A stretch of 64,000 bases of DNA from an uncultured Dehalococcoidia bacterium (lineage in GTDB: Bacteria; Chloroflexota; Dehalococcoidia; Lucifugimonadales; UBA3495), in NCBI GenBank assembly GCA_958296385.1, contig OY282494.1, positions 603,416-667,415 of the forward strand, in the 5' to 3' direction. The translations under genes were made by a program, and so were the position numbers. Shown here in pieces: positions 51,978-59,280 of this stretch. Positions within the stretch are counted from its first letter, which is position 1, and the number at the start of each line of letters is the position of its first letter. A model generated the notes under the pieces. That model did not search any database. It had not been told where the DNA came from and saw only the letters and a list, made by a program, of their open reading frames with translations.

Positions 51978-54263
51978 TTAGTCCGCCGCAATTCCCTCGG
52001 CCCGGCGCAGGGATGCAACGTCCATAGTCAACGCCGGGGATTGGCCTTTCAGGGCGGCCAGGACGCGTTCGCCGGAGAGGGGCAGCTCTTTGACCCGGAC
52101 GCCTACGGCGTCATAGACGGCGTTGGCGATGGCGGCCGGCGGGCCGAATCCGGGGGGTTCGGCGACGGCGCGGGCGCCAAAGGGGCCGTCGGGAGCGGGG
52201 ACGTCAATGAGGATGTTCTCAATCTGCGGGGTGTCGATCGCCAGCGGCATCAGGTACGCGGCAAAGGACGGGTTGCGGACGGCGCCGGTGTCCGGGTCGA
52301 ACTGCTGGTCCTCGGTGAGGGCGCGGCCGATGCCCTGCACTACGCCGCCCTCCAGCTGGCCCTCAACGGCCATGGGGTTGATGGCGGTGCCGACGTCCTG
52401 GGCCTGTACGTAGCGCAGCACGCGGACTTGCCCGGTTTCCCGGTCAACCTTGACTTCGGCGGCCTGCGCCGCAAAGACGGGGGTGTAGGGCATACTGGAC
52501 AGCGCGGCCGTGCCGATAATCGGGCCGCCGCGCGACGTGATGCTGGCGGCGGCCAGCTGCGTGAAAGTGAGTCCCTGGGGTTCGTTGTCCAGCACATACA
52601 CCCGCCCATCCTCGCAGCCCAACGCGTCCTGGGGCAGGCCGAGGCGTTCGGCGGCCAGGGCAATCAGCTTGTCGCGGGTTTCGTTGGCGGCGCGCTGCAC
52701 CGCCGTCCCCTGGCTGTACACCACCCGGCTGCCGCCGGACTGCCCGGTGTAGGGCGCCATATCGGTATCGCGCTTGGCGACGATGACCTGCTGCATACCG
52801 ATGCCCAGGGCTTCGGCGGCGATGGCGGCGAGGGAGGTGTCGCTGCCGGATATGTCGGTGGAGCCGGTGAGCAGGCTGACGGTGCCGTCGTCGTTGACGC
52901 TGATGGCGGCGGTGGACGGGCCGCTGCCGCTGCGCCACTCGCACAGGGCCAGGCCGATGCCGTGTCCGTCCTCCAGCTGCCGGGGCCAGGCCACCGCATC
53001 CTTGACGGCTTGCAGGGTTTCCAGCAGGCCGTTGCTGGGGACGACGGCGCCGCTGACCGACACGTCGCCCTCGCGCAAAGCGTTCCGGAGGCGCAGGTCG
53101 TAGGGGTCAATGCCCAGCCGGTGGGCGATGTGGTCCATGTGGGATTCAACGGCAAAGGTCATGTCGGCCACGCCGGAGGCGCGGTAGGAACCGACGTAAA
53201 TCTTGTTGGTGTACACGCCGTAGGAACGCAGCCGGAAGTTGGGGACGCGATAAGCGCCGATGCCGTGTCCGATGCCGGAGTTGGGGCCGGCGCCCAGATA
53301 AGCGCCCACGTCAAAGATGGTGTAGGCTTCCCGCGCGGTGATGGTGCCGTCGTTCATCACGCCGGAACGGATGTAGTTGGTGACGGGCAGGCGGGGGCCG
53401 TTCATGGTAAAGGCTTCCTCGCGGGTATTCACCAGCTTGACCGGGCGGCCGGTGCGCATGGCCAGCAGGGCCGGGAACGCCTCAAAAGCGAGGCGCAGCT
53501 TGGCGCCAAAGCCGCCGCCCAACTCCATTGCAACGACGCGGATGCGGGACACCGGCAGCTCCAGCACGGCGGCCAGGCCGGCCCGGATTTGGTACGGCCC
53601 CTGCGTGGACGCGTAGATGACCAGACGGCCGTTGGGCTCAACGTCGGCAACGCAGGCCATGGGCTCCAGGAACCCCTGATTGATGCCTTGCGAACGATAA
53701 ACGTCCTCAATTACATGGTCGGCGTCCTGAAACGCCTGGTCAACGTCGCCCCGGTCGGCGTCAAGCAGCGTGCTGACGTTGTGGCCCATGGTGAAACCGT
53801 AGCCCTGATAGTCCTCCAAGTCCGGGTGCACGGTTGACGCATCGGGCTGCATGGAGGTAATCGGGTTGACGACGGCGGGCAAGTCCTCGTATTCAACCGT
53901 AATGAGTTCGATGGCCTCCTGCGCGGTGGCCTCGTCAACGGCGGCAACAGCGGCGATGGGTTCGCCGACGAAATTGACGGTGTCGCGGGGCATCACATAG
54001 CGGTCGCGCAGGGCGCCGGAGCCGAACCGGACGTCGGGGAAATCGGCGCCGGTGATGATGCAGCGCACGCCGGGGAGGGCGGCGGCCGGGCCGGTGTCAA
54101 TGCGGAGGATGCGGGCGTGGCTGCGGGCGCTGGGCAGCAGCTTGCAGGCCAGCATACCCGGCAGGTACACGTCGGCGGCGTAAGCAGCCCGGCCGGTAAC
54201 CTTGTCGTAAGCATCAACGCGGGGGTGATTCTGGCCGAGGACTTTAAAATTGCGGGACGTCAT
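51978..54263 (-). CDS. Molybdopterin-binding large subunit, xanthine dehydrogenase/CoxL family
   Basis: A 761-residue molybdenum hydroxylase subunit. It starts VLGQNHPRVDAYDKVTGRAAYAAD. The molybdopterin segment MELGGGFGAKLRLAFEAFPALLA is near residue 236. The active-site loop reads GSYRASGVADMTFAVE near 365, where form I CO dehydrogenases have AYRCSFR, so this is not a form I CODH. The catalytic Glu is retained near 722 (ARAVAEPPGFGPPAAIANAV). GSTDISGSDT is near 478. The protein hydroxylates an unknown carbon centre using water as oxygen source. The start at 54263 has GGAGG nine bases upstream. It is the third gene of a FAD, Fe-S, Mo operon. Confidence 0.92.
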   Translation of the reverse strand: MTSRNFKVLGQNHPRVDAYDKVTGRAAYAADVYLPGMLACKLLPSARSHARILRIDTGPAAALPGVRCIITGADFPDVRFGSGALRDRYVMPRDTVNFVGEPIAAVAAVDEATAQEAIELITVEYEDLPAVVNPITSMQPDASTVHPDLEDYQGYGFTMGHNVSTLLDADRGDVDQAFQDADHVIEDVYRSQGINQGFLEPMACVADVEPNGRLVIYASTQGPYQIRAGLAAVLELPVSRIRVVAMELGGGFGAKLRLAFEAFPALLAMRTGRPVKLVNTREEAFTMNGPRLPVTNYIRSGVMNDGTITAREAYTIFDVGAYLGAGPNSGIGHGIGAYRVPNFRLRSYGVYTNKIYVGSYRASGVADMTFAVESHMDHIAHRLGIDPYDLRLRNALREGDVSVSGAVVPSNGLLETLQAVKDAVAWPRQLEDGHGIGLALCEWRSGSGPSTAAISVNDDGTVSLLTGSTDISGSDTSLAAIAAEALGIGMQQVIVAKRDTDMAPYTGQSGGSRVVYSQGTAVQRAANETRDKLIALAAERLGLPQDALGCEDGRVYVLDNEPQGLTFTQLAAASITSRGGPIIGTAALSSMPYTPVFAAQAAEVKVDRETGQVRVLRYVQAQDVGTAINPMAVEGQLEGGVVQGIGRALTEDQQFDPDTGAVRNPSFAAYLMPLAIDTPQIENILIDVPAPDGPFGARAVAEPPGFGPPAAIANAVYDAVGVRVKELPLSGERVLAALKGQSPALTMDVASLRRAEGIAAD

Positions 54264-54341
54264 TGTTGCCTCCACTGAGCAAGGCGGCGGTGGTCAGGCG
54301 GCAGTAAGCGGGCGGCGGTTTTATATCCGATAGATTGGCAA

Positions 54342-54818
54342 TCATTGGGCGGCGCGCATTTCGGCGGCGGCGGCCATTATCGCCTCCACCACGCGGGCGT
54401 AGCCGGTGCAGCGGCACAGGTTGCCGCCGATGGCAAAGCGCACGTCCTCTTCCGTCGGATTGGGGTTGGATTGCAGGAACCCGGTGGCGGACATGATTAG
54501 GCCGGGGATGCAGAAACCGCACTGCAAGCCGCCGTGCTCGACGAAGGCGCGCTGTACCGGACTGAGGGCGGCAACGGAGGCCAGCCCCTCAATGGTGGTA
54601 ATGTCGGCGTGGTGGGCGCTGTGGGCCAGCACCAGACAGGAGGTTACCGGCTGGCCGTCCATCAGGACGGTGCAGGCGCCGCAGTCGCCCTCATCGCAGC
54701 CCTTTTTGGCGCCCGTCAGCTGCGCCTCATCGCGCAGGCAGTCCAGCAGAGAGTAGAAAGGTTCCACCAGCATTTGCCGGCTTTCGCCGTTTATCTGGAG
54801 TTGCAAAGGTTGTTTCAT
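54342..54818 (-). CDS. (2Fe-2S)-binding small subunit, xanthine dehydrogenase/CoxS family
   Basis: A 158-residue electron-transfer subunit. The plant-type cluster uses the cysteines in KGCDEGDCGACTVLMDG near residues 40-56 plus a following Cys. The second cluster uses CGFCIPGLIMSATGF near 101 and GGNLCRCTGY near 132. It passes electrons from the molybdenum site to FAD. It lies 51 bases after the FAD subunit gene and 78 bases before the large subunit gene, on the same strand. Length and cysteine set are complete. Confidence 0.95.
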   Translation of the reverse strand: MKQPLQLQINGESRQMLVEPFYSLLDCLRDEAQLTGAKKGCDEGDCGACTVLMDGQPVTSCLVLAHSAHHADITTIEGLASVAALSPVQRAFVEHGGLQCGFCIPGLIMSATGFLQSNPNPTEEDVRFAIGGNLCRCTGYARVVEAIMAAAAEMRAAQ

Positions 54819-54869
54819 TAGGTCACCCTGGTAAGTGGACGGGTCGGGATATTAGGGGCCGGGACGTTA

Positions 54870-55790
54870 TTAGATTGCGGTCTGGAGGGCGAGGCGGCGC
54901 AGTTCGCCAAAGGGGGCCGGGCCGCCGGCGGCGGTGGCTACGGCGTGTTGCAGCGTGCGTTGGGTCAATACTTGCACCATATCGCGACGGTAGCCGGCGC
55001 CGCTGCGGACGTCGGAGATGGGGTTGGTGGATTGGGCGGCGATGCGGGCGGCTTCGGCGATGTTGGCGGCAGTGGGCTGCTGTCCGATGAGCCGGCCCTC
55101 GGCGGCGTTGGCGCGCATCGGCACCGGCGCCACCGCGCCCAAAGCAATGCTAACCCGGCGGCACGCGCCGTCGTCGGCCAGGCTGACTACCGCGGCGGCG
55201 CCGATGGCGGAGATGTCCATTGCGCCCCGGGGACTGTGCTTGATGTAAAGGCCGCCGGTGCGCGGCGGGGGCGGGGGCAGCCGCAGCTCGGTTAGAATCT
55301 CGCCGGGTTGCAGGGCAGTGCGGCCGGGGCCCTGAAAGAACTCGGTCAAGGGCAGCCAGCGTTCGCCGGCTGGGCCGACGATGCGGCACTGCGCGTCGTA
55401 GGCCAGCAGGGCCGGCAGAGTATCGCCGGCGGGGGAGGCGTTGCAGGCGTTGCCGCCGATGGTGGCCAGGTTGCGAACCTGCACGCCGGCAAAAGCGGTG
55501 GCGCCGGCGGCCAGGGCCGGGTAGCGCTGCCGAATCACGTCGTGCTGCTCAATCGCCTGCACGGTGGCCATTGCGCCGAGGGACAGGCCATCAGCGTCGT
55601 TGAACGAAATGGCGTCGAGGCCGGGCACGTGCTGCATACAAACAACGGCGTCCGGACGCCAGAATCCGGTACGCCAGCGGATGAGAAAATCGGTGCTGCC
55701 CGCCACCAGACGGACGCCATCGCCGCCGTCGGCCAGCATCCGCAACGCCTCATCCAGCGAGTGCGGCTCCAGGTAGTTGAATCGCGCCAT
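54870..55790 (-). CDS. FAD-binding medium subunit, xanthine dehydrogenase/CoxM family
   Basis: A 306-residue flavin subunit. FAD-binding loops are visible as RLVAGSTDFLIRWRTG near residue 30 (usually AGGTDL) and TIGGNACNASPAGDTLPALLAYDAQ near 106. The C-terminal domain has the VSIALGAVAPVPMRA segment. The start at 55790 (MARFNYLEPHSLDEAL) is preferred because GGAGG precedes it; the longer frame to 55898 would run into the promoter. It is the first gene of the operon, driven by TTGACC/TATAAT at 55869-55898. Confidence 0.92.
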   Translation of the reverse strand: MARFNYLEPHSLDEALRMLADGGDGVRLVAGSTDFLIRWRTGFWRPDAVVCMQHVPGLDAISFNDADGLSLGAMATVQAIEQHDVIRQRYPALAAGATAFAGVQVRNLATIGGNACNASPAGDTLPALLAYDAQCRIVGPAGERWLPLTEFFQGPGRTALQPGEILTELRLPPPPPRTGGLYIKHSPRGAMDISAIGAAAVVSLADDGACRRVSIALGAVAPVPMRANAAEGRLIGQQPTAANIAEAARIAAQSTNPISDVRSGAGYRRDMVQVLTQRTLQHAVATAAGGPAPFGELRRLALQTAI

Positions 55791-55868
55791 TGAACCCTCC
55801 GACAGCGGTTGATGGGGCGCCGGCCGGCGTTGGGGTTGGGCTCCAACAGCGGCGCAGCGGCCTGGGGG

Positions 55869-55898
55869 ATTATATGGGCCGGAGCTGCGGCAGGTCAA
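55869..55898 (-). promoter_or_regulatory. Promoter of the molybdenum hydroxylase operon
   Basis: Minus strand TTGACC (55893-55898), an 18-base spacer and TATAAT (55869-55874), about 80 bases before the start at 55790. Confidence 0.65.
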
Positions 55899-55938
55899 CG
55901 GATGCTGGCGGGGGGGCGTATCCTAAAGGGGGTGACGC

Positions 55939-55959
55939 TGGGGGAAATGATTTCCCCCA
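55939..55959. repeat. Short palindrome upstream of the molybdenum hydroxylase promoter
   Basis: TGGGGGAAA (55939-55947) and TTTCCCCCA (55951-55959) form a perfect 9-base inverted repeat with a 3-base centre. It lies 40 bases upstream of the -35 box, adjoining repeat copy D. It could be an operator or part of the repeat remnant. Confidence 0.4.
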
Positions 55960-56068
55960 GACCCCCTCGGTGTATCTTTGGGGCAAGGGTGCTGCTACGT
56001 CGTGGGGATTCATCGCTGCGCTCGGGGTGACATTAGGGAAACTAAACTACCTGAAATGGAACGCTGCC
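55960..56068. repeat. Inverted-repeat element, copy D (right half)
   Basis: Retains a loop-like stretch, a diverged right arm (GATTCATCGCTGCGCTCGGGGTGACATTA) and the right terminal repeat (56044-56068, a few mismatches to copy A). The left half is missing. Confidence 0.55.
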
Positions 56069-56089
56069 GGCGTATCATTTTAGTTCCGT

Positions 56090-56129
56090 CAATCAAAACG
56101 GCTCCCCTCTGGTGTCAAGGGGAGCCGTT
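56090..56129 (-). terminator. Intrinsic terminator of the three-domain fusion gene
   Basis: A perfect 12-base stem (56097-56108 with 56118-56129, AACGGCTCCCCT) with a 9-base loop, followed on the minus strand by TTTTGATT. It lies 27 bases after the stop codon. Confidence 0.85.
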
Positions 56130-56155
56130 GGGTTGACGCGGTGGTTGGGTTGGGG

Positions 56156-58276
56156 TTAGTGGGCGGCGTTGGCGTGGGGTTGGATTAGGACGCGCAGGGT
56201 GCCGTCGTTCTCTTTGCGCTGGGTTAGCAGGCGGTGTCCGGCTTGCTCGGCCCAGTACACGACGTCGTAGATGTTGAGGGCGTCGTGGAGGATGGCCTCG
56301 ATGAATGAGGTGCGGTCGTATTCCATCTGGCGGCTGAGGGCGGCGATGACGCCGGCGCAGTTTTTGCCGCGCCCGTCGATGATAGTCCAGCCGGCATCGT
56401 GGCTGCGCCCGTTGCCGCTCCCGTTGCCGTTGCCGCCGGGGGTTACGCCGGCGGGGGCGCGGACGTCAATTTGGCCGGTTTTGCGGAGTTCCAGCTGTTC
56501 CTTGAAATAGGCGACGGCCTCCCAAGCGACGGCCCGATCCCGGTCGCCGGTGGAGCAGACGGCGCCGCGCACGCCTACGATGTCGGGGTTGATGCGGGCC
56601 AGTTCGTCCAGGTTGTCCAGCTTCAGATGGCCGCTCAGGGCGGTGCTGAGTCCGGCCTGCTTGGCCTCCATCACCATATCACGCAACACCGGCTCCGGCA
56701 TAAAGTCGAACAGGTTGCGCCCGTCTTTGGTGAGGGTGTCAATGAGGAAACCGTCGCAATGGCCCTCTTTGGCCAGCTTGACCATCAGATGGGGGTCAAG
56801 GCCGCCCTCAAAGAGGAGGTTGTCGGCAAAGAGGGAGCCGATGAGCTTGGTTTCCGAGTTGCCCAGGGCTTCGCGGGACTCGCGGAGCACGTCGCGGGCG
56901 GTGTCGTAATCGGATACCTGAAAGCCCACTTTGACCGACGTGGCATCCAGCAGGGCGGCGGCGTGGACGGCCATGGCGACGGTGCCGGGCTGGTTGGGGA
57001 CGACGCCGAGGGTTACGCTGACGTGCTTGTGGGCGGGGATGCGCTGGCGCACTTCGCGCACCAGATTGGGATGGCCGGAACCGACCAGGGCCTCTTGCAG
57101 GTTTTTGACGTCAATGATGTCGGCGCCGCCCCGGTCGGCTTCCAGGGCCTCGGGCATATTCTGGACGCTGACCAGCAGCATCATGCCGGCGGAGTCGGCC
57201 AGGTCGGGGTGGGCGCCGCGCGTGCCGTTGCCGGCCAGCCACGGAGCATGGGAGCGGCCGCGGATTACTTCGCGGGAGGGGATGGACGCGGCGACGGCCG
57301 GCGTTGCGGCGCGGGGCAGCAGCGGCTCCAGTTCGCTCCACAGCTGGGCCTTTTCGTCGGCGGTGAGGTCGGACAGGGGGGCGCGGACGCTGCCGCCGGC
57401 CATGCCCATCATCTCGCCCCAAGCCTTGCACACGGGAACGGGCAGCGCGCCGCCGGATTTTTTCATGTTGCCGCCCCACCACTTGTCGGAAAGGGCCTTG
57501 ATGTCCTTGAGATGGCGGTCGTAAAAGTCGGTGTCCAGGTTGCCGGCGGTGGCCTGCTCGATGAACTGGACGTAGTAGTTGTGTTCCGGGGTGTCAAAGC
57601 GCCAGTCGGAGGTGTTGGCGAACATCACCTGCTGGCGGAATCCGAGCTGCTGGGCCTTGGGGAATATCCATTCGTCGGGCGTGCTGATGATGGCGTCGCG
57701 GCCGACCAGCAGGTGGGTTTCGATGGATATTTGCTGGTTGAAACTGGCCTCTTTGACGCCGACCACGTTGGGGATGGCGCAGAGGCGTTTCAGCCCCTGC
57801 GGGCTGATGGTGATGCCGAACTGGGGCGAGTTGTAGAACATCATCGCCAAGTCGGTGCTGTCGGCCACCTGCCGGACGAAATCAACTACCTGGTCCTCGG
57901 TCTTGGTGACCATGTAGGACGGGGCGATAATCAGCAGGTCAAAGCCGCGATCCTGGGCGTGATGGGCCAGGGAGATGCTCTCGCGCAGAGAGGTATGGGT
58001 GACGTGGGCGCCGGTGAGCCAGCGGCCGGCGGCTTCGTCGGCTACGGTGTCCATAACCAGACGGCGTTCGGCTTCGGTAAGGCTCCAGAACTCGCCCATG
58101 TTCCAGGTGCAGCCGCCGCCGCGCACGCCGAGGCTGCGCACGTGGAGCACGTTGTGGCGCATTCCGGCGGTGTCAACCTGGTTGTCCGGCGTGAAAGGGG
58201 TTACCAGGGTTGTCCATTGGCCTTTGAGGGTTTGCCAGGCCCAATCCTGGGCCTCGTGCTTACGGTAACTGGCCAT
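56156..58276 (-). CDS. Three-domain fusion: DapA-type aldolase + MfnB-type furan synthase + TusA-like domain
   Basis: A 706-residue protein. Residues about 15-330 are a DapA-family TIM barrel with the Schiff-base lysine in VVGVKEASF near 190 and the Tyr in MFYNSP near 162. Residues about 360-610 match (5-formylfuran-3-yl)methyl phosphate synthase (MfnB), which condenses two triose phosphates in methanofuran synthesis. GGADIIDVKN, SVKVGFQ, LIDTLTKDGRNLFDFM and VGVRGAVCSTGDRDRA are present, so the family's key Lys and Asp residues are kept. A Gly/Asn linker (about 612-624) leads to residues 625-706, with DGRGKNC, a helix, AEQAGHRLL and a final beta hairpin, as in TusA sulfur carriers, though CPxP is CAGV. 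The gene has its own promoter and terminator. The combined function is unknown. Confidence 0.8.
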   Translation of the reverse strand: MASYRKHEAQDWAWQTLKGQWTTLVTPFTPDNQVDTAGMRHNVLHVRSLGVRGGGCTWNMGEFWSLTEAERRLVMDTVADEAAGRWLTGAHVTHTSLRESISLAHHAQDRGFDLLIIAPSYMVTKTEDQVVDFVRQVADSTDLAMMFYNSPQFGITISPQGLKRLCAIPNVVGVKEASFNQQISIETHLLVGRDAIISTPDEWIFPKAQQLGFRQQVMFANTSDWRFDTPEHNYYVQFIEQATAGNLDTDFYDRHLKDIKALSDKWWGGNMKKSGGALPVPVCKAWGEMMGMAGGSVRAPLSDLTADEKAQLWSELEPLLPRAATPAVAASIPSREVIRGRSHAPWLAGNGTRGAHPDLADSAGMMLLVSVQNMPEALEADRGGADIIDVKNLQEALVGSGHPNLVREVRQRIPAHKHVSVTLGVVPNQPGTVAMAVHAAALLDATSVKVGFQVSDYDTARDVLRESREALGNSETKLIGSLFADNLLFEGGLDPHLMVKLAKEGHCDGFLIDTLTKDGRNLFDFMPEPVLRDMVMEAKQAGLSTALSGHLKLDNLDELARINPDIVGVRGAVCSTGDRDRAVAWEAVAYFKEQLELRKTGQIDVRAPAGVTPGGNGNGSGNGRSHDAGWTIIDGRGKNCAGVIAALSRQMEYDRTSFIEAILHDALNIYDVVYWAEQAGHRLLTQRKENDGTLRVLIQPHANAAH

Positions 58277-58395
58277 GATTAGTCAGCCTCCACAGTCTGT
58301 AATCCTGATTTTGCGGAATTACGCCGGTTTTGAATATCTGGCGGGCTGCCGGACGGAACGGATTGAATTAAGGAAAGCCGCCGGCAAACGGCAAT

Positions 58396-58424
58396 AGTGT
58401 ACGAGTAAGCCCGATTTCCGTCAA
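58396..58424 (-). promoter_or_regulatory. Promoter of the three-domain fusion gene
   Basis: Minus strand TTGACG (58419-58424), a 17-base spacer and TACACT (58396-58401). The leader to the ATG at 58276 is about 110 bases, containing GCCG/CGGC hairpin potential and a GGAGG ribosome site about 10 bases before the start. Confidence 0.6.
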
Positions 58425-58448
58425 TAATCAGCCGTCACTAATCAGACG

Positions 58449-59264
58449 TCACTGCGGGGCGGGCTGGCAGTTGGGGCAGTACCAGCTGCTGCGGCCCCGG
58501 ACGCGGAGCAGCTGCACGGCGGCGGCGCATTGCGGGCAGGGCTGGCCTTTGGCTCTGGGGATAGTCCAGGGAGACAGGGCCGTTGGCGGGTTGGGCCATT
58601 CGGCATCACGGGCGGCGTCGTAGGCGGCGGTGGCGTTGGTTAGCGTGGTTACGATGGCGCGATGGAGGCGGGCGGTTTCGGATTGAGTGATGCCGGCGCC
58701 GGTGCGCTCCGGGTGGAGGCCGGATTGGTACAGCGATTCGTCAACGTACAGGTTGCCCAGGCCGGCTACGACTGACTGCTCCAGCAGCAGCGCCTTGATG
58801 GGGGCTTTGCGTTTATGTAACGCTGCGGCCAAAGCGTCGGGGGTAAAGTCGGGCGTTAGGGGTTCGGGGCCCATTTTGCCGGTGGCGCCGGCGGGGTCGT
58901 CCAGCAGCCACAGATGGCCGAACTTGCGCGGGTCGATGAAACGCATTTCCCGCCCGTCGTCCAGGGGGAACGTATGGCGCACCAGCGGCGGCGGTTCCAG
59001 CGCGGCGTCGTGGATGCGCAGGCTGCCGGTCATGCCAAGATGCAGGATTAGATGATTGCCGTCGTCCAGCGGGGCGATGAGGTACTTGCCCCGGCGGGTT
59101 ACGTCGGCAACGCGGCGGCCGGCAACGCCCTCGATGAACTCGCCGACCGACGGCTGGCGGACGGTGTTGCGCCACGTTATGTCGGGCGCGCCCAGGATGC
59201 GCCCCGCCAGACCCGCGCGCAGCAGGTATTGGCGGGTGTTCTCGACCTCCGGCAGTTCGGGCAT
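58449..59264 (-). CDS. mutM: Formamidopyrimidine-DNA glycosylase
   Basis: A 271-residue base-excision enzyme removing oxidised purines such as 8-oxoguanine. The mature N-terminus starts PELPEVENTR, with catalytic Pro and Glu. The conserved lysine is in RRGKYLIAPLDDG near residue 57. The helix-two-turn-helix segment GLGNLYVDESLYQSGLHP is near 167. The C-terminal zinc finger has CPQC and CPNC near 240-265. Length is standard. It lies 16 bases after ileS on the same strand and is the last gene of a GYD-thiD-ileS-mutM run. Confidence 0.96.
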   Translation of the reverse strand: MPELPEVENTRQYLLRAGLAGRILGAPDITWRNTVRQPSVGEFIEGVAGRRVADVTRRGKYLIAPLDDGNHLILHLGMTGSLRIHDAALEPPPLVRHTFPLDDGREMRFIDPRKFGHLWLLDDPAGATGKMGPEPLTPDFTPDALAAALHKRKAPIKALLLEQSVVAGLGNLYVDESLYQSGLHPERTGAGITQSETARLHRAIVTTLTNATAAYDAARDAEWPNPPTALSPWTIPRAKGQPCPQCAAAVQLLRVRGRSSWYCPNCQPAPQ

Positions 59265-59280
59265 AACGGGCGGCGATGGG

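Noticed and set aside
51978..55790. CO dehydrogenase (coxMSL) assignment
   Set aside because: The form I active-site motif is absent, so only the broader molybdenum hydroxylase family can be claimed.
56399..58282. 627-codon plus-strand frame opposite the three-domain fusion gene
   Set aside because: Low-complexity shadow. Promoter, ribosome site, terminator and protein motifs all support the minus strand.
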